Shown here: one piece after another, positions 22,862 through 31,602 of the stretch
Layout of the letters: every line of letters begins with the position of its first letter
Position numbering within the stretch: position 1 is the stretch's first letter
Source of the DNA: Mycobacterium saskatchewanense
GTDB taxonomy: Bacteria > Actinomycetota > Actinomycetes > Mycobacteriales > Mycobacteriaceae
NCBI RefSeq assembly: GCF_010729105.1
Contig: NZ_AP022573.1
Span: 372,001 to 436,000, forward strand
Direction: 5' to 3'
DNA length: 64,000 bases
Program-made: the position numbers and the translations under genes
The notes under the pieces: generated by a model
Databases searched by the model: none
The model's input: the letters and a program-made list of their open reading frames with translations, nothing else
Told to the model about the DNA's origin: nothing

Positions 22862-23976
22862 CGTTGGCGCCCACCTACTTCCCGAGCCCGCCGCAGGGCG
22901 TGTGGCACCTCGGGCCGTTGCCGATCCGCGCCTACGCGCTGTTCATCATCACCGGCATCGTGGTCGCGCTCATCATCGGTGACCGGCGCTGGGAGGCCCG
23001 CGGCGGCCAGCGCGGCGTGATCTACGACGTGGCGCTGTGGGCCGTGCCGTTCGGGTTGATCGGCGGCCGGCTCTACCACCTGGCCACCGACTGGCGAACC
23101 TACTGGGGACCCGGCGGCGCGGGGTTCGGCGCGGCGCTGCGGATCTGGGACGGCGGCCTGGGCATCTGGGGCGCGGTGGCGCTCGGCGGCGTGGGCGCGT
23201 GGATCGCCTGCCGGCGTCGGGGAATCCCGTTGCCCGCCTTCGGCGACGCGATCGCCCCGGGAATCGTGCTGGCTCAGGCGATCGGGCGGCTGGGCAACTA
23301 CTTCAACCAGGAGCTCTACGGCCGCGAGACCACGCTGCCGTGGGGGCTGGAGATCTTCTACCGCCGCGACCCATCGGGTTACGTCGACCCGCATTCGCTC
23401 GACGGCGTCTCGACGGGGCAGGTGGCGCTCGTCGTGCAGCCCACGTTCCTCTACGAACTGATCTGGAACGTGCTGGTTTTCGCCGCACTGATCTACTTGG
23501 ACCGGCGGTTCACGCTGGGACACGGGCGGCTGTTCGCCCTCTACGTGGCCGGCTACTGCATCGGGCGCTTCGGTGTCGAGCTGCTGCGCGACGACACCGC
23601 GACCCACATTGCCGGCATCCGGATCAACTCGTTCACCTCGACTTTCGTGTTCATCGGGGCGGTGGTGTATTTCATCGTCGCGCCGAAGGGTCGGGAGGAT
23701 CCCGAGAGCCTGCGTGGCAACGAAGGCGTCGTCGAGGTGTCGCCGGAACCGGAGCCGGTGGTCGCCGCAGATGTGCCCGAGTCGCCGGACGCGGATGCCG
23801 CGGCCGCCGAGCCCGAAGAGCCCGAAGCCGGAGAGCCCGAAGCCGAAGTAGCGCCCGAGGCGGGCGAGGCCGAGTCGCCCACCAGCGCCGACCCCGAACC
23901 CGGCGAAAGCGCAGCGGATGCCGCCGGCGACGGCGAGGCGCCCCGCGGGCGCTGGAGCCTGCGCCGAAACCGATAG
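22858..23976 (+). CDS. lgt: Prolipoprotein diacylglyceryl transferase
   Basis: Lgt transfers diacylglycerol from phosphatidylglycerol to the lipobox cysteine of prolipoproteins in the plasma membrane. The core (residues about 1-285) has seven helices, the FGLIGGRLYHLATDW region, and the signature AIGRLGNYFNQELYGRETT. An acidic, Ala/Glu/Pro-rich cytoplasmic tail of about 85 residues (repeats like EPEEPEAGEPEAE) follows and ends with a basic RGRWSLRRNR. Such tails occur on mycobacterial Lgt; the M. tuberculosis one is longer. It is coupled to trpA by ATGA. Confidence 0.94.
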   Translation: MTLAPTYFPSPPQGVWHLGPLPIRAYALFIITGIVVALIIGDRRWEARGGQRGVIYDVALWAVPFGLIGGRLYHLATDWRTYWGPGGAGFGAALRIWDGGLGIWGAVALGGVGAWIACRRRGIPLPAFGDAIAPGIVLAQAIGRLGNYFNQELYGRETTLPWGLEIFYRRDPSGYVDPHSLDGVSTGQVALVVQPTFLYELIWNVLVFAALIYLDRRFTLGHGRLFALYVAGYCIGRFGVELLRDDTATHIAGIRINSFTSTFVFIGAVVYFIVAPKGREDPESLRGNEGVVEVSPEPEPVVAADVPESPDADAAAAEPEEPEAGEPEAEVAPEAGEAESPTSADPEPGESAADAAGDGEAPRGRWSLRRNR

Positions 23977-24031
23977 CGGGGCGTCGAAAATCTTTTAGGG
24001 CGCGCGGCGGCCGATCTGTCATGCTGGCACG

Positions 24032-24427
24032 GTGACCGAACCGTCGTCGCCCGACCCCGCGAGTTTCGGCGCCCCGCCGCCCCCGCCGCCGGGTTATCAC
24101 GCCGGCTACCCGCCGCCCTATCCGCAGTATCCGGTTCCGGGCGGCTACTACGACCCGTCCGCCCCATTCGGCCGTCACCCCGTGACCGGTCAGCCGTATT
24201 CGGACAAGTCGAAGACGATCGCGGGCCTGCTCCAGCTGCTGAGCCTGATCGGCATCGGCGGGATCGGCCGGTTCTACATCGGTGACATCGGCATCGGTGT
24301 CGCGCAGCTGCTGGTCGGCTGGCTCACCTGCGGATTCGGTCTCGTCTGGAGCATCGTCGACGCGATCCTCATCCTCACCGACAAGGTGCCCGACTCGCAC
24401 GGTCGCCCCCTGCGTGAGGGGACCTGA
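24032..24427 (+). CDS. TM2-domain membrane protein (Rv1615-like position)
   Basis: The 131-residue protein has an N-terminal Pro/Tyr/Gly-rich stretch (PPPPPGYHAGYPPPYPQYP). A TM2 domain follows: two helices around LLSLIGIGGIGRFYIGD and VAQLLVGWLTCGFGLVWSIVDAILIL, joined by the short G.GRFYIG turn typical of the family. The GTG at 24032 gives MTEPSSPDP. Function is unknown. It is followed after 7 nt by another small membrane gene. Confidence 0.85.
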   Translation: MTEPSSPDPASFGAPPPPPPGYHAGYPPPYPQYPVPGGYYDPSAPFGRHPVTGQPYSDKSKTIAGLLQLLSLIGIGGIGRFYIGDIGIGVAQLLVGWLTCGFGLVWSIVDAILILTDKVPDSHGRPLREGT

Positions 24428-24434
24428 GCCGGTG

Positions 24435-24839
24435 ATGCACGAGCGCGGCGCGGTTGGTCAGCGCCTCTTCCCGGCCGTCGGCACCGGAGCGCTTCTGGGG
24501 GGCGCGCTGGTCTACATCGGTCTCGTCGACCCGCACAACGCGAGTTCCGTCTACCCGCTGTGTCCATTCAAATGGCTCACCGGCTGGAATTGCCCGTTCT
24601 GCGGCGGGCTGCGAATGACCCACGACCTGCTGCACGGCGACCTGCTGGCCGGCATCAACGACAACGCCTTCCTGGTGGTCGGCCTCCCGCTGTTGGCCGG
24701 TTGGGTGCTGTTCGGCCGCCGAAACAAGGGGTCGTCGCTGCCGATGCCGGCGGTGCTGGCGATCGCTGTCGCGGCGACTCTGTGGACGATTCTGCGAAAT
24801 CTGCCCGGATTCCCGTTGATTCCGACCAACAGTGGGTAG
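24435..24839 (+). CDS. DUF2752 membrane protein (Rv1616 type)
   Basis: The 134-residue protein has about three helices and the DUF2752 hallmark CPFKWLTGWNCPFCGGLRMTH, in which Cys residues surround a Trp-Asn-Cys-Pro core followed by G.R. The remainder is LLAGINDNAFLVVGLPLLAG and a final helix. An adjacent GTG at 24432 is an equally possible start. It directly follows the TM2 gene, and such pairs recur in actinobacteria. No biochemical role is known. Confidence 0.82.
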   Translation: MHERGAVGQRLFPAVGTGALLGGALVYIGLVDPHNASSVYPLCPFKWLTGWNCPFCGGLRMTHDLLHGDLLAGINDNAFLVVGLPLLAGWVLFGRRNKGSSLPMPAVLAIAVAATLWTILRNLPGFPLIPTNSG

Positions 24840-24904
24840 CCCGGGCGTTAAGCCCGGCGGTCAACAAGCGCCCCGGGCTGCGCACGCGACTATGCTGGGT
24901 CGGC

Positions 24905-26323
24905 GTGACTAGACGCGGGAAGATCGTCTGCACCCTTGGTCCTGCCACCGCCTCAGATGAGCTGATCACAGCGCTTGTCGATGCCGGAATGGACGTCGCC
25001 CGACTGAACTTCAGTCACGGTGACTACGCCGATCACAAGGCCGCCTACGAGCGAGTGCGGGCCGCCTCCGATGCCACCGGTCGCGCGGTCGGTGTGCTCG
25101 CCGACCTGCAGGGCCCCAAGATCAGGTTGGGCCGCTTCGCCACCGGGTCCACCTACTGGGCCGACGGCGAGGTGGTGCGGATCACCGTCGCCGAGTGCGA
25201 GGGCACCCACGACCGCGTGTCGACCACCTACAAGACGCTGGCGAAGGACGCCGCCGTCGGCGACCGGGTTCTGATCGACGACGGGAAGGTCGGCCTGATG
25301 GTCGATGCCATCGAGGGCGACGACGTCGTCTGCACCGTCACCGAGGGTGGGCCAGTCAGCAACAACAAGGGCATGTCGCTGCCCGGCATGAACGTGTCCG
25401 CGCCTCCCCTGTCGGAGAAGGACATCGACGATCTCACCTTCGCGCTGGACCTCGGCGTCGACCTGGTCGCGCTGTCCTTTGTGCGCTCGCCGTCGGACGT
25501 CGAGCTGGTCCACGAGGTGATGGACCGGATCGGTCGGCGGGTTCCCGTGATCGCCAAGCTGGAGAAGCCCGAAGCGGTCGACAACCTGGAAGCGATCGTG
25601 CTCGCGTTCGACGCCATCATGGTGGCGCGCGGCGATCTGGGTGTCGAGCTGCCGCTCGAAGAGGTCCCGCTGGTCCAGAAGCGCGCCATCCAGATCTCCC
25701 GGGAAAACGCGAAACCCGTCATCGTGGCCACGCAGATGCTCGACTCGATGATCGAGAACTCGCGGCCGACGCGGGCCGAGGCCTCCGACGTCGCCAACGC
25801 GGTGCTCGACGGCGCCGACGCGGTGATGCTGTCCGGCGAGACCTCGGTGGGGAAGTATCCGCTGGCGGCCGTACGCACGATGTCACGCATCATCTGCGCC
25901 GTCGAGGAGAACTCCACGGCCGCGCCGCCGCTGACCCATGTGCCGCGTACCAAGCGCGGGGTGATCTCTTACGCGGCCCGCGACATCGGCGAGCGGCTGG
26001 ACGCCAAGGCGCTGGTCGCGTTCACCCAGTCCGGCGACACGGTCAAGCGGCTGGCGCGGTTGCACACCCCCCTGCCGCTGCTCGCGTTCACCGCGTGGCC
26101 CGAGGTGCGCAGCCAACTCGCCATGACGTGGGGCACCGAGACATTCATCGTCCCGATGATGACGTCGACGGACGGCATGATCCGTCAGGTCGACAAGTCG
26201 CTACTGGAACTCGGTCGCTACAAGCGCGGTGACCTGGTGGTGATCGTGGCCGGCGCGCCACCTGGCACAGTAGGGTCGACCAACCTGATCCATGTGCACC
26301 GGATCGGGGAGGACGACGTCTAG
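24905..26323 (+). CDS. pyk: Pyruvate kinase
   Basis: Pyruvate kinase makes pyruvate and ATP from phosphoenolpyruvate. The 472 residues match the M. tuberculosis length. Motifs include KIVCTLGPATAS, ARLNFSHGDY, LADLQGPKIRLG, the catalytic IAKLEKPEAVDN with its Lys and Glu, IMVARGDLGVELP, and ATQMLDSMI. The B domain (ITVAECEGTHD onward) is intact and the C-terminal allosteric domain starts near 350. The GTG at 24905 gives MTRRGKIV. It is separated from tesB by 77 nt. Confidence 0.96.
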   Translation: MTRRGKIVCTLGPATASDELITALVDAGMDVARLNFSHGDYADHKAAYERVRAASDATGRAVGVLADLQGPKIRLGRFATGSTYWADGEVVRITVAECEGTHDRVSTTYKTLAKDAAVGDRVLIDDGKVGLMVDAIEGDDVVCTVTEGGPVSNNKGMSLPGMNVSAPPLSEKDIDDLTFALDLGVDLVALSFVRSPSDVELVHEVMDRIGRRVPVIAKLEKPEAVDNLEAIVLAFDAIMVARGDLGVELPLEEVPLVQKRAIQISRENAKPVIVATQMLDSMIENSRPTRAEASDVANAVLDGADAVMLSGETSVGKYPLAAVRTMSRIICAVEENSTAAPPLTHVPRTKRGVISYAARDIGERLDAKALVAFTQSGDTVKRLARLHTPLPLLAFTAWPEVRSQLAMTWGTETFIVPMMTSTDGMIRQVDKSLLELGRYKRGDLVVIVAGAPPGTVGSTNLIHVHRIGEDDV

Positions 26324-26400
26324 CCGCCCGATCGTCCGGCCCGGTCCGGGGTTCCCTTCCTGTGGAAAAGAGGCGCGCAATCGAGACCTGAGGAGAGCCC

Positions 26401-27306
26401 GTGCCGGCAGGCGATGAGCCGAATGTCCGGGAGGACACCTACTCGGATTTCGAGGAACTGCTGGCGATACTCGACCTCGAGCGCGTCGGCGATGACCGGT
26501 TCGTCGGTAGCCACCCGAGCAAGAACCCGATGCGGACGTTCGGTGGTCAGCTCATGGCCCAGTCATTCGTCGCCAGCGCCCGCACGCTGACCCGCGAGGG
26601 CCTGCCGCCCGGCGCGCTGTCGGTGCACTTCGTCAACGGGGGCGACACCGGCAGGGACATCGAGTTTCACGTGACGCGGTTGCGCGACGAGCGGCGCTTC
26701 GCCAACCGGCGGGTGGACGCGGTGCAGGACGGCGTGCTGCTGTCCTCCGCGCTGATCTCCTATATGTCCGGTGGTCCCGGACTCGAGCACGCCGTCGACC
26801 CGCCCACGGTGCCCGGGCCGCACACGCAGCCGCGGATCGCCGAGCTACTGCGCGGGTACGAAGACACCGTCCCGCACTTCGTCAACGCCCTGCAGCCGAT
26901 CGAGTGGCGCTACACCAACGACCCCGCGTGGGTGATGCGAGACAAGGGCGAGCGGCTCCCATACAACCGGGTGTGGGTCAAGGCGCTCGGGACCGTGCCC
27001 GACGATCCGATGCTGCACACCGCGGTGATGGTGTACACCTCGGACACCACCGTCCTGGACTCGGTGATCACCACGCACGGGCTGTCGTGGGGTTTCGACC
27101 GCATCTTCGCCGCGTCCGCCAACCACTCCGTCTGGTTCCACCGGCAGGTGGACTTCAACGACTGGGTGCTGTACTCGACGTCGTCCCCGGTGGCCGCCGA
27201 TTCCCGCGGGCTGGGCACGGGCCACTTCTTCGACCCGGCCGGGCAGCTCCTCGCCACCGTCGTGCAGGAGGGTGTCCTGAAATACTTCCCGCCGCCGCGC
27301 CGATAG
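26401..27306 (+). CDS. tesB: Acyl-CoA thioesterase II
   Basis: TesB hydrolyses acyl-CoA to free acid and CoA. The 301-residue double hot-dog protein has RTFGGQLMAQSFVASART in the first half and the catalytic region of the second: AVMVYTSDTTVLDSV, SANHSVWFHRQVDFNDWVLY, LGTGHFFDPAGQLLATVVQEG. The Asp-Thr/Gln catalytic set can be seen in SDTTVLD and HFFDPAGQ. The GTG at 26401 follows GAGGAGAGCCC. The M. tuberculosis counterpart is Rv1618 (tesB1). Confidence 0.93.
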   Translation: MPAGDEPNVREDTYSDFEELLAILDLERVGDDRFVGSHPSKNPMRTFGGQLMAQSFVASARTLTREGLPPGALSVHFVNGGDTGRDIEFHVTRLRDERRFANRRVDAVQDGVLLSSALISYMSGGPGLEHAVDPPTVPGPHTQPRIAELLRGYEDTVPHFVNALQPIEWRYTNDPAWVMRDKGERLPYNRVWVKALGTVPDDPMLHTAVMVYTSDTTVLDSVITTHGLSWGFDRIFAASANHSVWFHRQVDFNDWVLYSTSSPVAADSRGLGTGHFFDPAGQLLATVVQEGVLKYFPPPRR

Positions 27307-27333
27307 ACGGGGTGCGGAGCGCCCACCAAGCGC

Positions 27334-27400
27334 CACTGAGGAGCACTGACAGGCACTGTGACAGGCACTGAGAGGCGCTGAGAGGCACTGCAGGCACGGG
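27334..27400 (+). repeat. Seven-copy direct repeat with about 10-nt period
   Basis: The word CACTGAG and its variants start at 27334, 27344, 27354, 27366, 27376, 27386 and 27395, giving periods of 10, 10, 12, 10, 10 and 9 nt. Linkers are mostly AGG. The array sits 28 nt after the tesB stop and about 130 nt before the next start codon. A spacing of one helical turn would place every copy on one DNA face, as expected for cooperative protein binding; chance slippage is the alternative. Confidence 0.6.
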
Positions 27401-27425
27401 AGAGAGGTCTGAGAGCCTCACGAAA

Positions 27426-27440
27426 GCCCGTTCATCGGGC
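27426..27440 (+). terminator. Small GC hairpin after tesB
   Basis: GCCCG and CGGGC flank a TTCAT loop, forming a compact 5-bp hairpin just downstream of the direct-repeat array. No U-run follows, so it could be a weak mycobacterial terminator for tesB or a leader structure of the next gene. Confidence 0.35.
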
Positions 27441-27532
27441 CCTCAGCAGGCGTAAGTTGCAGCTTGCCGGGTACGCGGTGCAGAGGCGGCGACTGGCCGC
27501 CCAGCTGATTTCAGCGCATCGGGAGGTGAGAG

Positions 27533-28930
27533 TTGAACCAATCACCGGTCGACGTCGCGGCGAGGCCCCGCGCCCGCGAACGGGTGGTCGTTCACGTCGA
27601 CACGCTCGCGGCCCGCTGGATCGGCGCTCTGGCCCTCCTGTGCGCCGCTGGCTGGCTCGTCGTCATACTCGTCCGCCACCACCACAACCCCGGTTGGCAC
27701 TGCGCCGACCGGCTGGGGTGGTCGCTGACGGTCCTCGGGGCGGTGGCCTTCATCGCCCGCGGCATCTTCCTGGGCCGGCCGGTGACCGCCGCGCACGCAG
27801 CGACGGCCGCGGCCTTCGTGCTGGGCGGACTCGGCGCCCATGTGCTGTCGTTCGACCTGCTCGGTGCCGTGCTGGTCGTCGGGTCCGGCCCGGCGCTGAT
27901 GTGGCCGACGTCGGCCCGCCCGCGGCCCGACGACCTACGCCGGGCCTGGGCCCTGATCGAGGCCACTCGGGACGATCCGCTGGCACCGTTCGCGATGCAG
28001 ACGGGCAAGTGCTACCACTTCACCGCAGACGGTGCCGCCGCGCTCGCGTACCGGACTCGGCTGGGATTCGCCGTGGTCGGCGGCGATCCGATCGGTGACG
28101 AGGACAAATTCCCCGAGCTGGTCGCCGACTTCGCGGCCACCTGCCACGCGCACGGCTGGCGGATCGCGGTCGTGGGCTGCGGCGAGCGCCGGCTCGGGCT
28201 GTGGACCGACCCGGCGGTGATCGGGCAGTCGCTGCGGCCGGTGCCGATCGGCCGCGACGTCGTGATCGACGTGTCGGGCTTCGACATGGCGGGGCGCAAG
28301 TTCCGCAACCTGCGCCAGGCGGTCAAGCGCACCCACAACTGCGGCATCACCACCGAGATCGTCTCGGAGCAGGCGCTCGATGACGGGCTTCTCGCCGAGC
28401 TGACCGACGTGGTGCGGGCATCGTCCCGGGGGGCGGGGACGCAGCGTGGCTTCTTCATGAACCTTGACGGCGTGCTGGAGGGCCGGTTCCCCGGGATTCA
28501 GCTCATCATCGCCAGGGACTCCTCGGGTCGGGCGCAGGGCTTCCACCGCTACGCCACCGCCGGCGGCGGCAGCGACGTCAGCCTCGACGTGCCGTGGCGC
28601 CGCCGCGGGGCACCCAACGGCATCGACGAACGGCTCAGCGTCGACATGGCGATGGCGGCCAAAGAAGCCGGCGCGCGGCGCGTTTCGCTGTCGTTTGCGG
28701 CCTTTCCGGAGATCTTCGACGAGCGGAACCGCAGCCGCATCCAGCACGTCTTTTACCGATTGATCCATGTGCTGGACCCGTTGATCGCGTTGGAGTCGTT
28801 GTACCGGTACGTCCGCAAGTTCCACGCTCTGGATTCCCGGCGGTACGCGCTGATCTCGATGACCCAGCTGATTCCGCTGCTGTTCGTGTTGCTGTCGGTG
28901 GAGTTCATGCCGCGCCGGCGACACCTCTAG
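27533..28930 (+). CDS. DUF2156 / LPG-synthase-like membrane protein (Rv1619 type)
   Basis: The 465-residue protein has a short N-terminal membrane part (helices near 30-49, 64-80 and 90-118) followed by a large cytosolic GNAT-like DUF2156 domain. That domain resembles the aminoacyl-transferase half of MprF/LysX (GFAVVGGDPIGDEDKFPELV, GRKFRNLRQAVKRT, GFHRYATAGGGSDVSLDV). A final hydrophobic stretch is TQLIPLLFVLLSVEF. The start is TTG at 27533 behind a strong GGGAGGTGA ribosome site. Transfer of an aminoacyl or acyl group to a lipid is a family-level guess; the substrate is unknown. Confidence 0.8.
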   Translation: MNQSPVDVAARPRARERVVVHVDTLAARWIGALALLCAAGWLVVILVRHHHNPGWHCADRLGWSLTVLGAVAFIARGIFLGRPVTAAHAATAAAFVLGGLGAHVLSFDLLGAVLVVGSGPALMWPTSARPRPDDLRRAWALIEATRDDPLAPFAMQTGKCYHFTADGAAALAYRTRLGFAVVGGDPIGDEDKFPELVADFAATCHAHGWRIAVVGCGERRLGLWTDPAVIGQSLRPVPIGRDVVIDVSGFDMAGRKFRNLRQAVKRTHNCGITTEIVSEQALDDGLLAELTDVVRASSRGAGTQRGFFMNLDGVLEGRFPGIQLIIARDSSGRAQGFHRYATAGGGSDVSLDVPWRRRGAPNGIDERLSVDMAMAAKEAGARRVSLSFAAFPEIFDERNRSRIQHVFYRLIHVLDPLIALESLYRYVRKFHALDSRRYALISMTQLIPLLFVLLSVEFMPRRRHL

Positions 28931-29001
28931 GCGGCCGGTTGGCTTTCTGATCACCGCGATCCGGCAGGAATGGCCGCCGACCGGGGCGCGTTGGTTGCGG
29001 C

Positions 29002-29920
29002 ATGCCCACCGGAACCTTCCTGATGCCCCGTCCCGACGCCCTCAACCTCGTCGACGACGCGATCGAACAAGCCAGGCGCGCCAACGAACTCGGGGTGCGC
29101 CAGATCTGGCTGGCCCAGCAATCCACGTACGACGCGATCGCGCTGGCCGGGCTGATCGGGGCGGCGGTGCCCGGGCTTGGGGTCGGCACCTCGGTCGTGC
29201 CGATCAACCCGCGCCACCCGTTGATCGTCGCCGCACTGGCACAGACGGCGCAGGCCGCCGCGCACGGCAATTTCAGCCTCGGGCTCGGCCTGGGTGCGCG
29301 GGCGCTCGAACGGCAGATGTTCGGCGTCGACTGGACCAACACCATTCAGCGGCTGCGCGAACATCTGACGATCTTGAACTCCGTCTTCGACACCGGGGGC
29401 GTCGACGTTCACGGCACCGAGCTGACCGCCAGGCCCTTCTGGCCGGTGCGCGTCGCGGGGGGGCTCCCCGGTGCCGGTCTATGTGGCAGCGATGGGTCCG
29501 AAGGCGTTGCAAGTCACCGGCGAACTGGCCGACGGCACGCTGCCCTACCTTGCCGGGCCGCGCACCATCAGCGAATTCATCGCCCCGACGATCACCGCGG
29601 CGGCCGCGGCGGCGGGCCGCCCGGCGCCGCGCATCATCGCGGCGGTGCCCGTGTTGCTGACCGACGACGTCGACTCCGGGCGGGCCTTCGCCGCCGAGCA
29701 CCTGAGTTTCTACGCGAACATCCCCTCGTACCGGAAAGTGATCGCCCGCGAGGCCGTCACCAGCATCACCGACCTGGCCGCGATCGGGTCCGAGGTCGCC
29801 GTGCGCAATCAGTTGCGCCGCTACCTCGATGCGGGCGCGACCGACGTGGTGATCAACCCGGTGGACCGCTCGGAATCGGTTGACCGAGAGGCGCTTTGGC
29901 GGCTTGCCGCCTCCGTGTGA
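29002..29920 (+). pseudogene. LLM-class F420-dependent oxidoreductase, frameshifted
   Basis: The first frame runs MPTGTFLMPRPDALNLVDDA to ARPFWPVRVAGG and then leaves homology. The adjacent frame resumes with PVPVYVAAMGPKALQVTGEL and ends LWRLAASV. Dropping one G from the seven-G run at 29457-29463 restores an approximately 305-residue luciferase-like monooxygenase with the typical GVGTSVVPINPRHPL and NFSLGLGLGA strands. The break is therefore a +1 G in a homopolymer, either a real inactivation or a sequencing error. M. tuberculosis has no gene here. It converges on cydC with a 17-nt gap. Confidence 0.85.
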
Positions 29921-29937
29921 CGGGACGCCGGGCCGGC

Positions 29938-31602
29938 TCAGGTCGCGGATGGCGGGCCGACGTGCAGTAGTCGACAGCCGAGGCTCGCGGGGAGGTGGTG
30001 GGTGGCCACGACCACGGTGCGGTCGGCTCCCATGGGTCCGCCCCCCGGCCCCAGCAGGTCGGCGAGGAGACGAGAGGCGTCGGCCGCGTCGAGGTGCTCG
30101 GTGGGCTCGTCCAGGAGGACGATCCGCGCGGGTGAAAGCACCGCCCGGGCCAGCAGCAACCTGCGGCGCTGGCCGGCCGACAGGGCTTGCGCACCGCCGG
30201 TCAGCACCGTCGACAAGCCGTCGGGCAATGTGGCGGCCCAGCCGCCCAGCCCGACCGTGTCGAGGGTGACGGCCAGTTCGTCGTCGCAGCAGTCCCCGCG
30301 GGCCACCAGCAGGTTGTCGCGGACGGTGGTGGCAAAAACGTGCGCGTCCTCGGCGAAGAAGCTCACGGCGCAACGCAATTCGTCTTCGTCGAAGTTGCTT
30401 AGTTCGGTCCCGTCCAGCGTCACGCGGCCGTCCAGCGGCGCGACGAGCCCGGCAAGCGTCATCAGCAACGTCGTCTTCCCGGAGCCGCTCGCGCCGGTGA
30501 CGGCCAGCCGCGCGCCGGGGGGCAGGTCCAGCGCCACCCGGGTCGACCGCGTCGAATCGTCGTGACCGGAGCGCACGTCGGCCACCAGCCGGCCGGTGCC
30601 GTCGGGCGGCCGCGCGGTTGGCTTCGGGGCCCGGTTGGCCCGTTGGGGCGGGGCCAGCTCCAGGAGGCGACGCGCGGCGATCCGCGAGCGTGTCAACTGG
30701 ACGGCGGCGCCCGGCAGCGGGGTCGTCGCCTCGAAGGCCGAGAGGGGCAACAACATCAGTACGGCCAGCGTGGTCGGCGCGACCGTGGGCGCCAGCGCGA
30801 GCGCGGCCACCACGGCGCCGATCACGCTCGCCCCGATCGCGGCGGTCGGGATCGCCTCGGCGATCGCGGCCGGCCTGACGGCGGCGTCGAGCGCACCGGC
30901 CCACGCGCGCTGCCGGCGTTGCGCTTCGGCGATGACCTCGGGAAGGACGCCGGCGACGCGCAGCTCCGGCGCGTGTTCCAGGGCGGTCATCGCCGCGGCG
31001 TCGCGCTGCGAATGATGTTGCCTGGCAACCTCTTCCTGCGTGGCGGCCGCCTTTGCGGCGAGCCGGGGCGCGACGAAGCCGGCGAGCAGCAGGCAGATCG
31101 CCAGGACCGCCGCGGCCGGCACCGAGATCAGCGCCACGACGGCGACTGCCGCCACCCCCAGCACCGTGGCGACCCCGATCGGTACCAGGGCGCGCACCAA
31201 AACGTTGGCCAGTTCGTCGACGTCGGCGCCGACCCGCGCCACCAACTCGCCGCTGGGTAACCGGACGGCGGTAGCCGCCGGCCCCCGCGCGAGCCGGCGA
31301 TAGATCTGCGCCCGGGCGGTGCCCGCCGCGCGCAGCGCGGCGTCGTGAGTGGCCAGCCGCTCGCAGTAGTGCAGTACCCCGCGAGATATCGCGAAGGCGC
31401 GCACCGCGACGGCCGCGACCGACAAGTCCAGGACGGGCGGCATCTGCCAGGCCCGCGTGATCAGCCATGCCGACACGCCGGCCAGGGCCAGGGCACTGCC
31501 CAGCGACAGCACGCCCAGCGCGATGGCCGCCAGAATGCGGGACAGCCGCGGGCGCAGCAGACTTGCGGCCGCCTGCAGGGGTTGAAGCTCAGGTGGCCAC
31601 AT
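29938..31602 (-). CDS. cydC: Cytochrome bd assembly ABC exporter, CydC subunit
   Basis: CydC pairs with CydD as a heterodimeric ABC exporter (thiol or heme related) needed to assemble cytochrome bd. The 554-residue protein has six N-terminal helices (residues about 20-300) and a C-terminal ATPase: Walker A GASGSGKTTLL, signature LSAGQRRRLLLARAV, Walker B IVLLDEPTEHLD. The H-loop is ATHHLPA. The ATG at 31602 lies inside the 3' end of cydD (14-nt overlap). The ABC signature LSAGQ is a mild variant of LSGGQ. Confidence 0.93.
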   Translation of the reverse strand: MWPPELQPLQAAASLLRPRLSRILAAIALGVLSLGSALALAGVSAWLITRAWQMPPVLDLSVAAVAVRAFAISRGVLHYCERLATHDAALRAAGTARAQIYRRLARGPAATAVRLPSGELVARVGADVDELANVLVRALVPIGVATVLGVAAVAVVALISVPAAAVLAICLLLAGFVAPRLAAKAAATQEEVARQHHSQRDAAAMTALEHAPELRVAGVLPEVIAEAQRRQRAWAGALDAAVRPAAIAEAIPTAAIGASVIGAVVAALALAPTVAPTTLAVLMLLPLSAFEATTPLPGAAVQLTRSRIAARRLLELAPPQRANRAPKPTARPPDGTGRLVADVRSGHDDSTRSTRVALDLPPGARLAVTGASGSGKTTLLMTLAGLVAPLDGRVTLDGTELSNFDEDELRCAVSFFAEDAHVFATTVRDNLLVARGDCCDDELAVTLDTVGLGGWAATLPDGLSTVLTGGAQALSAGQRRRLLLARAVLSPARIVLLDEPTEHLDAADASRLLADLLGPGGGPMGADRTVVVATHHLPASLGCRLLHVGPPSAT

